Under the pieces are notes generated by a model. That model was not told the origin of the DNA, did not search any database, and saw only the letters and a program-made list of their open reading frames with translations. Positions 8,180 through 17,328 of a stretch of DNA of 64,000 bases are shown in pieces. Origin of the DNA: Rhodoferax koreense (GTDB lineage Bacteria > Pseudomonadota > Gammaproteobacteria > Burkholderiales > Burkholderiaceae_C); NCBI RefSeq assembly GCF_001955695.1, contig NZ_CP019236.1, forward strand, positions 5,736,474 through 5,800,473, read 5' to 3'. Position 1 is the stretch's first letter. Each line of letters starts with the position of its first letter. Both the position numbers and the translations under genes were made by a program.

Positions 8180-9751
8180 TCAGCCGACCCGGCTGCCCAC
8201 GCGGTGGCCGTGCGTCAAGGCCTCCTCGAAAATCGAATAACCCGACAGGTCGCTGTGCGCGAACCACAGTCGCTGCCCGGCCGCACGCGACTGCAAGGCC
8301 GCCAGCGCCGCGCTGCGGCGGATGCCCGGCACCGGCGTGCTCATCGCATGGCCGTAGCGCGTGATGTCGATCCGCGTGGCCTTGGCGGGCAGGTCGGGGT
8401 GCGGCGCGGCGAACTCGGCCCACAGCACATCGCGCCAATGGGTCCACGGCTCGTCAAACAGCACCTGCCTGCGCGCCGGCGCCAGCCCCAGGGCGCGGTA
8501 GCAGGTGAGCACGGTCGCGCCGGGCACCGGCAGCAGGCTCTGGTGCATGGCATCGACATAACCCAGGCCTTCCGCACCCGGGCGGCTGTCGTAGACCACG
8601 TTGTCCCAGCTCGGCGCGGCACCGGGCCGGTCGTCCAGCGGCGCGCGCAGGTGCACGTTGGCCACGAGCCACGGCGCATAACGCAGTTGGGCGGCGGCCT
8701 CGCGCAGCGCGGGCGGCGGGTTCTCGACCAGGCGCGCGGCAACGAACAGTGGCAGCGCCACGATGCAGTGGTCAGCCTGCCAGCGGCGCAGGGTCGATGT
8801 GGCCGCATCGAAGGCATCGACCTCCACGCCGTGCCGGCCCACCGCGATGCGCGCCACCACCTGGCCGGTGTGCTGGCGCCCGCCGAGCGGCGCGGCCAGG
8901 CGCCGGGTGAGCCAGGCATTGCCTTCGGGCCAGGTCAACACGCCTTCGCTCTCGGCCACACCGTCGCCCGGCGCATGGAAGCCATGCCGGCTCGCGAAGT
9001 AGTGCAGGCCGGCCCAGGCCGAAACCGTGGCGATGCCGGCGCCGTAATCGTCGCGGCAGCAGTAGTCGAGGTACCAGCGCAGGTGCGGGTCGGTCAGTTG
9101 CTGCAAGTCCAGCCACGCTCCGAATGTCATAGCATCCAACGCAGGATCCACCTGCGCCAACGACACTTTTGACACAGGAATTGCGAACCAACCCGCGCGC
9201 GCCACGCCTTGGGCGAACCGCCGGTATTGCGCCAGCGTCTCGGGCTCCACGCCCTGCAGCGGCAACAGGCCGTCCTGCCAGGCGCCGTTGAAGAACAGCC
9301 GCTCCTGCGGGCTGTGGCACAGGTGGCGCTCGTCGTATCGCCACCGCCCGGCCACCCGTTGGCGCAGGCCGAATTCCTCGAGCAGATCCTGCACCTCGCG
9401 CGCGTCGTCGCCGGGCACGGGCAGGTAATGCGCGCCCAGCGGACAAGGGACGCCGTTCACCGCGCCGCCACGGCTGTTGCCGCCGGCCTGGTCTTCGAGT
9501 TCGAGCAAGGCGAAATCCTCGATGCCGCGCTGGCGCAGCGCACGCGCGGCGGCCAGCCCCGCCACGCCGCCACCGGCGATCACGACCCCCGTGCGCTGCG
9601 TGCTCGCGGGCGCGGGCCAGCTGCGGCGGTCGCGCAGCAGGTGGCCGCGTTCGAAGTTGATGCCGGTGAAGCCGCCTGCGATTTCGGCCGGCGCCTCGCA
9701 ACCCGTCAAAACCGGCAAGGCCGCGGCGGCCAGGAAGTCACGGCGTTTCAA
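8180..9751 (-). CDS. FAD-dependent amine-oxidase-like protein with Tat/lipoprotein signal
   Basis: A 523-residue flavoprotein. The start is a TTG at 9751 that overlaps the TGA of the upstream spermidine-synthase-like gene (TTGA), implying coupled translation. The N-terminus (LKRRDFLAAAALPVLTGCE) has a twin-arginine motif and a lipobox-like LTGC, suggesting export of the folded flavoprotein and membrane anchoring. The FAD-binding motif GVVIAGGGVAGLAAARAL with a downstream acidic ELE lies near residues 45-75, and the overall layout resembles flavin amine oxidases. Because it follows an aminopropyltransferase-like gene, a polyamine or related amine is a plausible substrate (inference). No catalytic residue can be assigned by eye. 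It is the last gene of the five-gene cluster. Confidence 0.8.
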   Translation of the reverse strand: MKRRDFLAAAALPVLTGCEAPAEIAGGFTGINFERGHLLRDRRSWPAPASTQRTGVVIAGGGVAGLAAARALRQRGIEDFALLELEDQAGGNSRGGAVNGVPCPLGAHYLPVPGDDAREVQDLLEEFGLRQRVAGRWRYDERHLCHSPQERLFFNGAWQDGLLPLQGVEPETLAQYRRFAQGVARAGWFAIPVSKVSLAQVDPALDAMTFGAWLDLQQLTDPHLRWYLDYCCRDDYGAGIATVSAWAGLHYFASRHGFHAPGDGVAESEGVLTWPEGNAWLTRRLAAPLGGRQHTGQVVARIAVGRHGVEVDAFDAATSTLRRWQADHCIVALPLFVAARLVENPPPALREAAAQLRYAPWLVANVHLRAPLDDRPGAAPSWDNVVYDSRPGAEGLGYVDAMHQSLLPVPGATVLTCYRALGLAPARRQVLFDEPWTHWRDVLWAEFAAPHPDLPAKATRIDITRYGHAMSTPVPGIRRSAALAALQSRAAGQRLWFAHSDLSGYSIFEEALTHGHRVGSRVG

Positions 9752-11298
9752 TGCGCCACCACCTTGCCCCACTCCTGCTCGTAGGTCGTCACCAGGATCT
9801 GGTTCGATAAACGGTTGACCTCCGCCGGCACCCGCGCCATGTCGAGCGGAAAGTCGAACAGCAACGGCAGGCTGTTGAGATCGAGGAAACGCAGTCCGGC
9901 GGGCAGCGCGGGCGGCAGGCGCCAGGGCCGGCGGCTGGCCAGCACATAGCCCCACTCGCCGAAACTCGGCACGTGGGCGTGGTAGGGCGTGGCCGTCAGC
10001 CCGACGGTTTCGATGGTGCGCACCACGGTCCAGAAACTCTGGCGCGCCACGAGCGGCGAGGTGGTCTGCACCACGGCGTAGCCGCTGGCCGACAGGTGGC
10101 GGTCCAGCAGGGCATAGAAGCTGTTGGTGTAGAGCTTGCCGATGGCAAAGTTGGTCGGATCGGGGAAGTCGACGACGATCACGTCAAAGGTCTCGTCGGT
10201 CTTGTCCAGCCACTGGAACGCATCGGTGTTGACGATCTTCAACTTCGGTGACGACAGCGAATGGCCATTCAGCCGCGCCAGCGTCGGTTGCTCGCTGAAC
10301 AGCTTCGTCATGGCCGGATCGAGCTCGACCAGCGTGATGCGCTCGACGCTCGGGTACTTCAGGATCTCGCGCACCGCCATGCCGTCGCCGCCACCGAGCA
10401 CGGCCACCTTCTTCGGCGCACCGTGGGCCGCCATCGCCGGGTGCACCAGGGCCTCGTGGTAGCGGTATTCGTCGCGTTCGGCGAACTGCAGGTTGCCGTT
10501 CAGGAACAGCCGATGACCGGCCTTGCCGTTCGTCACCACGATGCGCTGGTAGGGCGAGGTGGTGCTGAAGACGATGCCGTCCTGGTAGAACTTGTCTTCG
10601 GCCGCCTTGGTGATGTGGTCCGCGCCGATGAAACCTCCCGCCAGCGCCAGCAGTACCGCTGCACACGCCGCCGCATGGGCGCCCAGGCGTGGCAACTCGT
10701 GCCGGAACAGCCACAGCGCCCACAGCGCCACGGCCGCATTCATCAGGCCGAACAGCAGGCCGGTGCGGATCAGCCCGAGCTGCGGCACCAGCACCAGCGG
10801 GAACGCCACCGACACCGCCAGCGCGCCGAGGTAGTCGAAGGTCAGCACCTGCGACACCAGGTCCTTCAGCGCCACATTGCGCTTCAGGATGCGCATGACC
10901 AGCGGAATCTCCAGCCCCACGAGGATGCCCACCAGCAACACCAGGCCGTACAGCAGCACACGAAAGCTGCCGGGCAGGTAGGCATTGGCCAGGAACAGCA
11001 CCGCCGGCAAGGCGCCGCCGGCCAACGCCACGAGCAACTCGATGCGCAGGAAATGCGCGGGCAATTGCCGCTCGAAGAACCGCGACAGGTAGGAGCCCAC
11101 GCCCATCGCGAACAGGTAGGTGCCGATGATGGTCGAGAACTGCAGCACCGAGTCTCCGAGCAGATAGGAAGCCAGGGCACCCGCCGCCAGCTCGTAAACC
11201 AGGCCGCAGGCGGCCACGACGAAGACGCTGGCGAGCAGCGCGACTTCCATCGGGCGGGGGGCCGCGACCGCGGGGCGCAAGGGCGGCGCCGAAGTCAT
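9748..11298 (-). CDS. Membrane-embedded spermidine-synthase-like aminopropyltransferase
   Basis: A 516-residue protein joining an N-terminal membrane domain (about residues 15-225, six or seven hydrophobic segments such as FVVAACGLVYELAAG) to a C-terminal spermidine-synthase fold. The latter has the SAM/dcSAM-binding loop VAVLGGGDGMAVREI near residue 300, the upstream DEYRYHE motif and the later VDFPDPTN acidic loop, all typical of SpeE. Soluble SpeE is about 290 residues, so this is the membrane-fused subfamily whose substrate is not established. The ATG at 11298 overlaps the DUF350 stop by 1 nt (TGATG); its own stop overlaps the next start. It sits 7 kb from speH, which would make decarboxylated AdoMet. 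Confidence 0.88.
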   Translation of the reverse strand: MTSAPPLRPAVAAPRPMEVALLASVFVVAACGLVYELAAGALASYLLGDSVLQFSTIIGTYLFAMGVGSYLSRFFERQLPAHFLRIELLVALAGGALPAVLFLANAYLPGSFRVLLYGLVLLVGILVGLEIPLVMRILKRNVALKDLVSQVLTFDYLGALAVSVAFPLVLVPQLGLIRTGLLFGLMNAAVALWALWLFRHELPRLGAHAAACAAVLLALAGGFIGADHITKAAEDKFYQDGIVFSTTSPYQRIVVTNGKAGHRLFLNGNLQFAERDEYRYHEALVHPAMAAHGAPKKVAVLGGGDGMAVREILKYPSVERITLVELDPAMTKLFSEQPTLARLNGHSLSSPKLKIVNTDAFQWLDKTDETFDVIVVDFPDPTNFAIGKLYTNSFYALLDRHLSASGYAVVQTTSPLVARQSFWTVVRTIETVGLTATPYHAHVPSFGEWGYVLASRRPWRLPPALPAGLRFLDLNSLPLLFDFPLDMARVPAEVNRLSNQILVTTYEQEWGKVVAH

Positions 11299-11519
11299 CA
11301 CCCGTGGATCGCCGCCGCCACGATGATCGAAATCCCGAGGCTCATCGCCGCCACCACCAGGCCGAGCGCCACGTTCTGTTTCTCCACGATTTCGGCCCAG
11401 AGGTCGTAAGGCGTGAGTTTGTCGATGAGCACGAAACACAGCCAGAAAATGACCACGCCGATCAGCGCGAACAGGATGGAGCCGAGGAAGGCCGCGGGCC
11501 GGAGCCATTCAAGTGCCAT
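11298..11519 (-). CDS. DUF350 family small membrane protein
   Basis: A 73-residue protein with two predicted membrane helices, about residues 10-31 (FLGSILFALIGVVIFWLCFV) and 50-70 (ALGLVVAAMSLGISIIVAAA), separated by a polar loop LTPYDLWAEI. This is the repeat unit of DUF350 (YjfL-like); most members carry two units, so this is a single-unit form. Function is unknown. A GGAG-like site precedes the ATG. It overlaps the next gene by 1 nt and follows the DUF4178 gene by about 50 bp. Confidence 0.88.
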   Translation of the reverse strand: MALEWLRPAAFLGSILFALIGVVIFWLCFVLIDKLTPYDLWAEIVEKQNVALGLVVAAMSLGISIIVAAAIHG

Positions 11520-11570
11520 GGGAATCTCCTGGTGAAAAACGATGTCGTTGAAGGGCGGCGGGACGGCTTT

Positions 11571-13088
11571 TCATTTGTGCCCGCCGCCGCTGGAAAAACC
11601 GCCGAAAGAGCCGCCCGAGCTGCGCGATGAGGAGGAAGTGCTGCAATTCTCCACCCGCGGATCGCAGGAAGTGCAGCGGCTCATGAGCGCCAGCAGCACC
11701 AGGATCACCACCACCACGAGGATCACGGTGATGCAGCCCACGCCGCCGCTGCGGCTCACGGGGGAGGCATCGCTGCGCTGGAACAAATCCTTCTTGCCTT
11801 CGATCTTGAAGGCGGCGGCGACCGCGTCGCTGGCGATCAGGCTGCCGGCGGACCAGGTCAGCTCGTTCGCCGACTGCTCCGACGACAGCAGGTTGCGCCC
11901 GCTCGCGAAGTCGCGGTTGCTGGTCTTCTGCCCGCGCGTGACCTGCCAGTAGAACTCGCCAGCCACATAGGCCGTCTCGGCGTAGTAGCTCTCCTTGAGC
12001 TGGTAGCGCGTGCCGAGGTAGGTGGCCTGCTGCGTATTGCCCGGGCTCATCTTCGGCGCCCCCGTGGTGGGCTTGACGAGGCTCCAGCCTTCCTCGGAAT
12101 CGACCAGGAAGGCAAAGCCGCGCTGGCGATTGTAGAGCAGGTATTCGCTCCAGCCGAAGTGTTCGTCCGGGTCTTGTGGCGTATAGCCCATGCGGTGCTG
12201 GAAGCCCACCACCTGCCACGACACGCCCTGCAGTTGGCCCAGGCTGCCGAGCGCGATGAGCGGCGCCACCGGCTCGTCCTGTAGGGCATGCGCGAGTTCG
12301 CCGCCGATGCCCTGGGAGAGGTCGATCAGGCTGTGGCAGGCCGGGCAGGCGATGCTCTTGCTGCTGCCGAGCTGCACCGTCACGGGCGCGCCGCAGTTCG
12401 GGCAGTTGAACTGCCGGCCGGTGTCTTGCTTGGTGCTGGTGTCGCGCAGGCCGCTGAGCTTCAGTTCTTCGAGCGACACGGCACGGCCCGTGGATGCAGC
12501 CGGTACCGCTGCGCCGTAGTCGATGCTCAGCACCTCGCCGTCGTCGCTGCGCAGTTCCACCATGGCGAACGGTGTGCCGAGCGCAGGCAGATGCCCGAGT
12601 TCGCCCTGCGCCGAGCACAGCGACACCGTCTGGTTGGAGGTGACGGTGTAGGCCTTGCCGCCCACCGCAGTGGTGGCGCCGACGCGGAAGTGTTCGGCCG
12701 CGGGCAGTGCTGCAGCGGCCACAGAAGCGTCGGCCGGGCGGCTGAACACGTAGGCGCCGTTGTCCTCGCTGAGCACCGCCACGGTGCCGTCGTCGAGCGC
12801 GGCGTTCCATTCGGTCCAGCGGCCTTCGGGGTACTGGTATTGCAGCCGTCCCACCAGCGTGAAGCGGCGCTGCCCGAACAGGCCCGAGGCCATCAGCTGC
12901 AACGGGCTGAAGTCGTCGAACAGCTCGGCCATCTTGCCGATGCGGGTCAGGGTTTCGCCCTGGCGCACCACCGTGCTCTGGCAATAGGCGCAGACCGCAT
13001 GGGTGGACTGCGCGCTGCGGAATTCCACCGGCGCGCCGCAACCCGGGCAGGGCACGCTGTACAGGCGCTGGATCGCGCCCTCAGCCAT
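11571..13088 (-). CDS. DUF4178 zinc-ribbon membrane protein
   Basis: A 505-residue protein with two zinc ribbons: C14-x2-C17 ... C33-x2-C36, and a second CPNCGAP ... CPACHS pair near residues 228-251. Each is followed by a DUF4178-like beta-rich domain (GQRRFTLVGRLQYQY in the first, GVSWQVVGFQHRMGYT in the second). A single hydrophobic helix (CITVILVVVVILVLLALM) lies near residues 440-462, and the tail is Ser/Gly-rich and ends GGGHK. The arrangement predicts a C-terminally anchored protein with most of its mass in the cytoplasm. Function is not known. It sits between the SPFH and DUF350 genes, as DUF4178 members often do with SPFH and polyamine-synthase genes. Confidence 0.88.
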   Translation of the reverse strand: MAEGAIQRLYSVPCPGCGAPVEFRSAQSTHAVCAYCQSTVVRQGETLTRIGKMAELFDDFSPLQLMASGLFGQRRFTLVGRLQYQYPEGRWTEWNAALDDGTVAVLSEDNGAYVFSRPADASVAAAALPAAEHFRVGATTAVGGKAYTVTSNQTVSLCSAQGELGHLPALGTPFAMVELRSDDGEVLSIDYGAAVPAASTGRAVSLEELKLSGLRDTSTKQDTGRQFNCPNCGAPVTVQLGSSKSIACPACHSLIDLSQGIGGELAHALQDEPVAPLIALGSLGQLQGVSWQVVGFQHRMGYTPQDPDEHFGWSEYLLYNRQRGFAFLVDSEEGWSLVKPTTGAPKMSPGNTQQATYLGTRYQLKESYYAETAYVAGEFYWQVTRGQKTSNRDFASGRNLLSSEQSANELTWSAGSLIASDAVAAAFKIEGKKDLFQRSDASPVSRSGGVGCITVILVVVVILVLLALMSRCTSCDPRVENCSTSSSSRSSGGSFGGFSSGGGHK

Positions 13089-13131
13089 GGGGTGCGCGGC
13101 TTGGCTTCAAGTCTTTGATGCCTTCACCGCT

Positions 13132-13173
13132 GATGGATATTGCGCGTGCAGCTCCGGAAAACATAGCAAAAAG
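13132..13173. repeat. Dispersed AT-rich repeat, copy 1
   Basis: A 42-nt unit starting GATGGATATTGCGC and ending ACATAGCAAAAAG. It matches the unit at 23893-23934 at 33 of 42 positions (counted by eye), with an identical block AAAACATAGCAAAA. It lies exactly between the stop of the SPFH gene and the DUF4178 start. Confidence 0.6.
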
Positions 13174-14205
13174 TCAGACGAGCTTCTTCAGCAGTTCGGC
13201 TTTCTTGCTGTCGAATTCTTCCTGCGTGAGGATGCCCTTGGCCTTGAGTTCGCCGAGTTTCTCCAGCGTGGCCATCACCTCCTCGGGCTTGACCCCCACC
13301 GCCGCAACCGCCGGCGCGGCGGCCTGGGGCTGCAGGCCGGCCTGCAGGTTCTGCGCGAGCACCTGGCCCAGCGCCACGCCGGCACCCAGGCCCATGGCGT
13401 CCCCGGCCACGCCGCCGCCGCCACCCGCGCCTTCGGCGAATTTCGGGATCGCCTGCGCGGTCTGGTATTGCATGAACTTGCCCATGTCGTTGCCGACCAT
13501 GCCCATGCCGATCTTCTGATCGAGAATCTTCTGCAGTTCCTCGGGCAGCGACACGCTCTGCACCGTGAGGCCGTCGAGTTGGATGCCGATCTTGGCGAAT
13601 TCGGGCGCGAGCTGCGTCGACAGGGCCTGCGCGAACATGATCTGGTTGGCCGCCAGGTCCAGAAACGGAATGCCGCTGGCGGCGATGGCGTTGCTGATGT
13701 TCTGCATCACCAGGCCGCGCAGTTGGCCGTCGAGGTCGGCCACGCCGTACACGTCGCGCGTGCCCGAGATCTCGGTGTGGAACAGCTTGGGGTCGGCCAC
13801 GCGGAAGCTGTAGTTGCCGAAGGCGCGCAGCCGCACCGCGCCGAAGTCCTGGTCGCGAATCGTGATGGGCTGCGGCGTGCCCCACTTCTGGTCGATCTGC
13901 TGGCGCGTGCTGAAGAAGTAGACGTCGCTCTTGAACGGCGACTCGAAGAGCTTGTCCCAGTTCTTGAGGTAGGTGAGCACCGGCAGCGTCTGCGTCGTCA
14001 GCTTGTAGGTGCCGGGGCCGAACACATCAGCCACCTGGCCTTCGTTGACGAACACGGCCATCTGCGATGCACGCACGGTGAGCGAGGCGCCGTTCTGGAT
14101 TTCCATGTCGGCCATGGGGAAGCGCCAGGCCAGCGTGCCATCGCCGGACTCCGTCCACTGGATGATGTCAATGAACTGTTTGCGGATGAAGTCCATCAAG
14201 GCCAT
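13174..14205 (-). CDS. SPFH/Band-7 protein with C-terminal SHOCT domain (YdjI-like)
   Basis: A 343-residue protein, start ATG 14205 after a strong AGGAGA. Residues 1-230 form an SPFH (stomatin/prohibitin/flotillin) domain with the YdjI/virion-core-like N-terminus (DFIRKQFIDIIQW); QIMFAQALSTQLAPEF and LDGLTVQSVSLPEE are typical. A Gly/Ala-rich linker (about 255-315) leads to a SHOCT motif, LGELKAKGILTQEEFDSKKA. There is no N-terminal membrane helix, so it probably associates peripherally with membranes as an oligomer. It is the first gene of the five-gene leftward cluster and diverges from maeB across 184 bp. Relatives act in membrane stress responses, but no precise function is known. Confidence 0.88.
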   Translation of the reverse strand: MALMDFIRKQFIDIIQWTESGDGTLAWRFPMADMEIQNGASLTVRASQMAVFVNEGQVADVFGPGTYKLTTQTLPVLTYLKNWDKLFESPFKSDVYFFSTRQQIDQKWGTPQPITIRDQDFGAVRLRAFGNYSFRVADPKLFHTEISGTRDVYGVADLDGQLRGLVMQNISNAIAASGIPFLDLAANQIMFAQALSTQLAPEFAKIGIQLDGLTVQSVSLPEELQKILDQKIGMGMVGNDMGKFMQYQTAQAIPKFAEGAGGGGGVAGDAMGLGAGVALGQVLAQNLQAGLQPQAAAPAVAAVGVKPEEVMATLEKLGELKAKGILTQEEFDSKKAELLKKLV

Positions 14206-14389
14206 GAGAGTCTCCTGTGGGGATGGGCAATGGTCGCGGAATGATACCCGCGGGCGCATGCTGAATTCGCATGCCATCTGCGTACAAACCGCATGAAATT
14301 CGTCGATTGCAGAGGTCTACAATCCCATGACTTACGATGCTGACGGCTGCCCGCGTGGTGCAAGTCCGGTTTCGGCGGGGAGACTTTTG

Positions 14390-16720
14390 ATGACCGACAA
14401 GACGGTGAACACCGAAGAAAAACGCGCAGAACTGCGCCGCGCCGCGCTCGAATACCACGAGTTTCCCACTCCGGGCAAGATTGCCGTCGCAGCCACCAAG
14501 CAACTGGTGAACCAGCGTGACCTGGCACTCGCCTACTCGCCCGGCGTGGCCGCGCCCTGCGAGGAAATCGTCAAGGACCCGAACGCCGCGTTCAAGTACA
14601 CCAGCCGCGGCAACCTGGTGGCGGTGATCACCAACGGCACGGCCGTGCTCGGCCTGGGCGACATCGGCGCGCTGGCGTCCAAGCCGGTGATGGAAGGCAA
14701 GGGCGTGCTGTTCAAGAAGTTCGCCGGGGTGGACGTGTTCGACATCGAGATCGATGAAAAGGACCCGGCCAAGCTGGTCGACATCATCGCCTCGCTCGAG
14801 CCCACCTTCGGCGCCGTCAACCTCGAAGACATCAAGGCGCCCGACTGCTTCTACGTGGAGCGCGAGTTGCGCAAGCGCATGAAGATCCCGGTGTTTCACG
14901 ACGACCAGCACGGCACGGCCATCACCGTGGCGGCGGCCATGCTCAACGGCCTGAAGGTCGTCGGCAAGAACATCGGCGAAGTCAAGCTCGTCACCTCGGG
15001 CGCCGGCGCCGCGGCACTGGCCTGCCTGAACCTGCTGCTCAAGGTCGGCCTCAAGCGCGAGAACGTCTACGTGACCGACCTGGCCGGCGTGGTCTATGAG
15101 GGCCGCACCGAGCTGATGGACGACGACAAGCGCCAGTACATGCAGAACACGACGGCGCGCACGCTGTCCGACGTGATCGAAGGCGCCGACGTGTTCCTCG
15201 GCCTGTCGGCGGGGGGGGTGCTCAAGCCGGCCATGGTGTCGAAGATGGCGGCGAACCCGGTGATCTTCGCGCTGGCCAACCCGAATCCCGAAATTTCGCC
15301 GGAAGACGCACATGCCGTGCGCGGTGACGTGGTGATGGCCACGGGCCGCACCGATTACCCGAACCAGGTCAACAACGTCCTGTGTTTCCCGTACATCTTC
15401 CGCGGCGCGCTCGATTCGGGCGCCACCACCATCACCGACGAGATGGAAATCGCGGCGGTACACGCCATCGCCGACCTCGCACAGGCGGAGCAGAGCGAAG
15501 TCGTGGCCGCGGCCTACGCCGGTGAAAAGCTGGCCTTCGGCCCCGAATACCTGATCCCCAAGCCCTTCGATCCGCGGCTGATGATGAAGATCGCGCCGGC
15601 CGTGGCCAAGGCCGCCGAAGAGAGTGGCGTGGCGCTGCGTCCGATCAAGGACATGGACGCCTACCGCGACCGCCTGCAGAGCTTCGTCTATGCCTCGGGC
15701 ACGATGATGAAGCCGATCTACGACGCGGCCAAGAAGGCGACCCGCAAACGCGTGGCCTATGCCGAAGGCGAAGAGGAACGCGTGTTGCGCGCGGCGCAGA
15801 TCGTCGTCGACGAAGGCATCGCCCGGCCGACGCTGATCGGCCGGCCCACCGTCATCGCCGAGCGCATCGCCAAGTTCGGCCTGCGCCTGCGCGAGGAACT
15901 CGACTACGACATCGTCAACGTCGAGCAGGACCATCGCTACCGCGACTTCTGGCAGACCTACCACCGCATGACCGAGCGCAAGGGCGTCACGGTGCAGGTG
16001 GCCAAGATCGAAATGCGCCGGCGCCTCACGCTCATCGGCAGCATGCTGCTTCAAAAGGGCGAGGTCGACGGCATGATCTGCGGCACCTGGGGCACGACGC
16101 ACAACCACCTGCAATACATCGACCAGGTGATCGGCAAGCGGCCTGGCGGCAGCCCGAGCACGCCGCAGGACGTGCAGATCTACGCCTGCATGAACGGCTT
16201 GATGCTGCCGGGCCGGCAGGTGTTCCTGGTCGACACCCATGTCAACTACGATCCGACCGCCGAGGAACTGACCGAGATCACCGTGATGGCAGCCGAGGAG
16301 ATGATGCGCTTCGGCCTCAAGCCCAAGGCGGCGTTGCTCTCGCACAGCAACTTCGGCCAGAGCAACCAGCCGAGCGCGATCAAGATGCGCCGCGTGCTCG
16401 GGCTGCTGCAGACCCAGGCCCCATGGCTCGAGGTCGATGGTGAAATGCACGGCGACGCGGCGCTCGACGGTGCCGCGCGCGCGGCGACCATGCCGCACAG
16501 CACGCTCGCCGGCGATGCGAACCTGCTGGTCATGCCCAACATCGATGCCGCCAACATTTCCTACAACCTGCTCAAGACGGCGGCGGGCGGCAACATCGCC
16601 ATCGGGCCCGTGTTGCTCGGCGCCGCAAAACCTGTACACATCCTGACGGCCAGCACCACGGTTCGCCGGATTGTGAACATGACAGCCTTGACGGTAGCGG
16701 ACGCCAATGTGGTGCGTTAA
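14390..16720 (+). CDS. maeB: NADP-dependent malic enzyme (malic enzyme-phosphotransacetylase hybrid)
   Basis: Converts malate to pyruvate and CO2 with NADP reduction. The 776-residue protein has the MaeB layout: malic enzyme domain (about residues 20-430; [34 protein letters not shown]) and a phosphotransacetylase-like regulatory domain (about 445-770; starts [14 protein letters not shown]). The PTA part is normally catalytically silent and mediates acetyl-CoA regulation. The start is ATG 14390 after GGGGAGA. Upstream, TACAAT at 14318-14323 could be a -10, leaving a leader of about 60 nt. The gene ends in a strong intrinsic terminator. Confidence 0.96.
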   Translation: MTDKTVNTEEKRAELRRAALEYHEFPTPGKIAVAATKQLVNQRDLALAYSPGVAAPCEEIVKDPNAAFKYTSRGNLVAVITNGTAVLGLGDIGALASKPVMEGKGVLFKKFAGVDVFDIEIDEKDPAKLVDIIASLEPTFGAVNLEDIKAPDCFYVERELRKRMKIPVFHDDQHGTAITVAAAMLNGLKVVGKNIGEVKLVTSGAGAAALACLNLLLKVGLKRENVYVTDLAGVVYEGRTELMDDDKRQYMQNTTARTLSDVIEGADVFLGLSAGGVLKPAMVSKMAANPVIFALANPNPEISPEDAHAVRGDVVMATGRTDYPNQVNNVLCFPYIFRGALDSGATTITDEMEIAAVHAIADLAQAEQSEVVAAAYAGEKLAFGPEYLIPKPFDPRLMMKIAPAVAKAAEESGVALRPIKDMDAYRDRLQSFVYASGTMMKPIYDAAKKATRKRVAYAEGEEERVLRAAQIVVDEGIARPTLIGRPTVIAERIAKFGLRLREELDYDIVNVEQDHRYRDFWQTYHRMTERKGVTVQVAKIEMRRRLTLIGSMLLQKGEVDGMICGTWGTTHNHLQYIDQVIGKRPGGSPSTPQDVQIYACMNGLMLPGRQVFLVDTHVNYDPTAEELTEITVMAAEEMMRFGLKPKAALLSHSNFGQSNQPSAIKMRRVLGLLQTQAPWLEVDGEMHGDAALDGAARAATMPHSTLAGDANLLVMPNIDAANISYNLLKTAAGGNIAIGPVLLGAAKPVHILTASTTVRRIVNMTALTVADANVVR

Positions 16721-16770
16721 CCGCCCGCAATGAGATAGCAAGTACTAACTCAGGTCGATATTGACCCCTG

Positions 16771-16806
16771 GGGGCTGCCCAATATTTGGGCAGCCCCTTG
16801 CTTTTT
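16771..16806 (+). terminator. Intrinsic terminator of maeB
   Basis: A perfect 12-bp stem (GGGGCTGCCCAA / TTGGGCAGCCCC, 16771-16797) with a 3-nt loop, followed by TTGCTTTTT. Confidence 0.9.
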
Positions 16807-16896
16807 GGGGGCGCATGCGTCACACTAGCGCCTTGAAATTTCGGGGTAAACCCGAGGTCGCCAAGAAGCATCGGAAGGTTCTAAAGGTTGGAACGC

Positions 16897-17310
16897 ATGG
16901 CGCAGAAAGAGAAAAAGAAGATAGCCAAGCATCTTCTGGCGGTAGTTTCCGGGATTGCGCTGGTTTTTTGCACTGGTTTGGTGCAAGCCCGTTCCCCCCG
17001 TTCTCCTTCACCTGATGTGTCGATTGCCACCATTTCGGTGGTCGAGTTGCCACCGCAGGGCCGTGAAACTTACAAGTTGATCCGGCAGGGAGGACCGTTC
17101 CGCTATAGCAAAGACGGTGTGGTTTTCGGTAATCGCGAACGCATCCTGCCCCGGCAGCCGCGTGGTTATTACCGTGAATACACCGTGGAGACTTCGGGTT
17201 TGAGCCATCGTGGCGCGCGCCGCATCGTCTGCGGCGGCGAGCCCCGCACGCCGGACGGTTGTTATTACACGAGCGACCACTATGCGAGTTTTCGCAAGAT
17301 CGTCGAATGA
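16897..17310 (+). CDS. Secreted guanyl-specific ribonuclease (RNase N1/T1/Sa family)
   Basis: A 137-residue protein: basic N-terminus plus hydrophobic core (about residues 12-31, HLLAVVSGIALVFCTGLVQA) give a Sec signal peptide, and a mature microbial RNase domain follows. YSKDGVVFGNRERILP, YYREYTVET, RGARRI and TSDHYASF align closely with Streptomyces RNase Sa. The catalytic triad is then Glu94, Arg108/109 and His128. Two cysteines (112 and 122) could form a disulfide. The ATG at 16897 is preferred over TTG 16888. The adjacent barstar-type gene is the expected cytoplasmic inhibitor. Role could be nutritional, defensive or competitive; that is not resolvable from sequence. Confidence 0.93.
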   Translation: MAQKEKKKIAKHLLAVVSGIALVFCTGLVQARSPRSPSPDVSIATISVVELPPQGRETYKLIRQGGPFRYSKDGVVFGNRERILPRQPRGYYREYTVETSGLSHRGARRIVCGGEPRTPDGCYYTSDHYASFRKIVE

Positions 17311-17328
17311 GAGATTGTCGAGTTAATC

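Noticed and set aside
14341..14389. Possible riboswitch in the maeB leader (CCCGCGTGGTGCAAGTCCGG region)
   Set aside because: The segment superficially recalls a cobalamin-type core, but the surrounding stems and consensus blocks are absent and the leader is too short.
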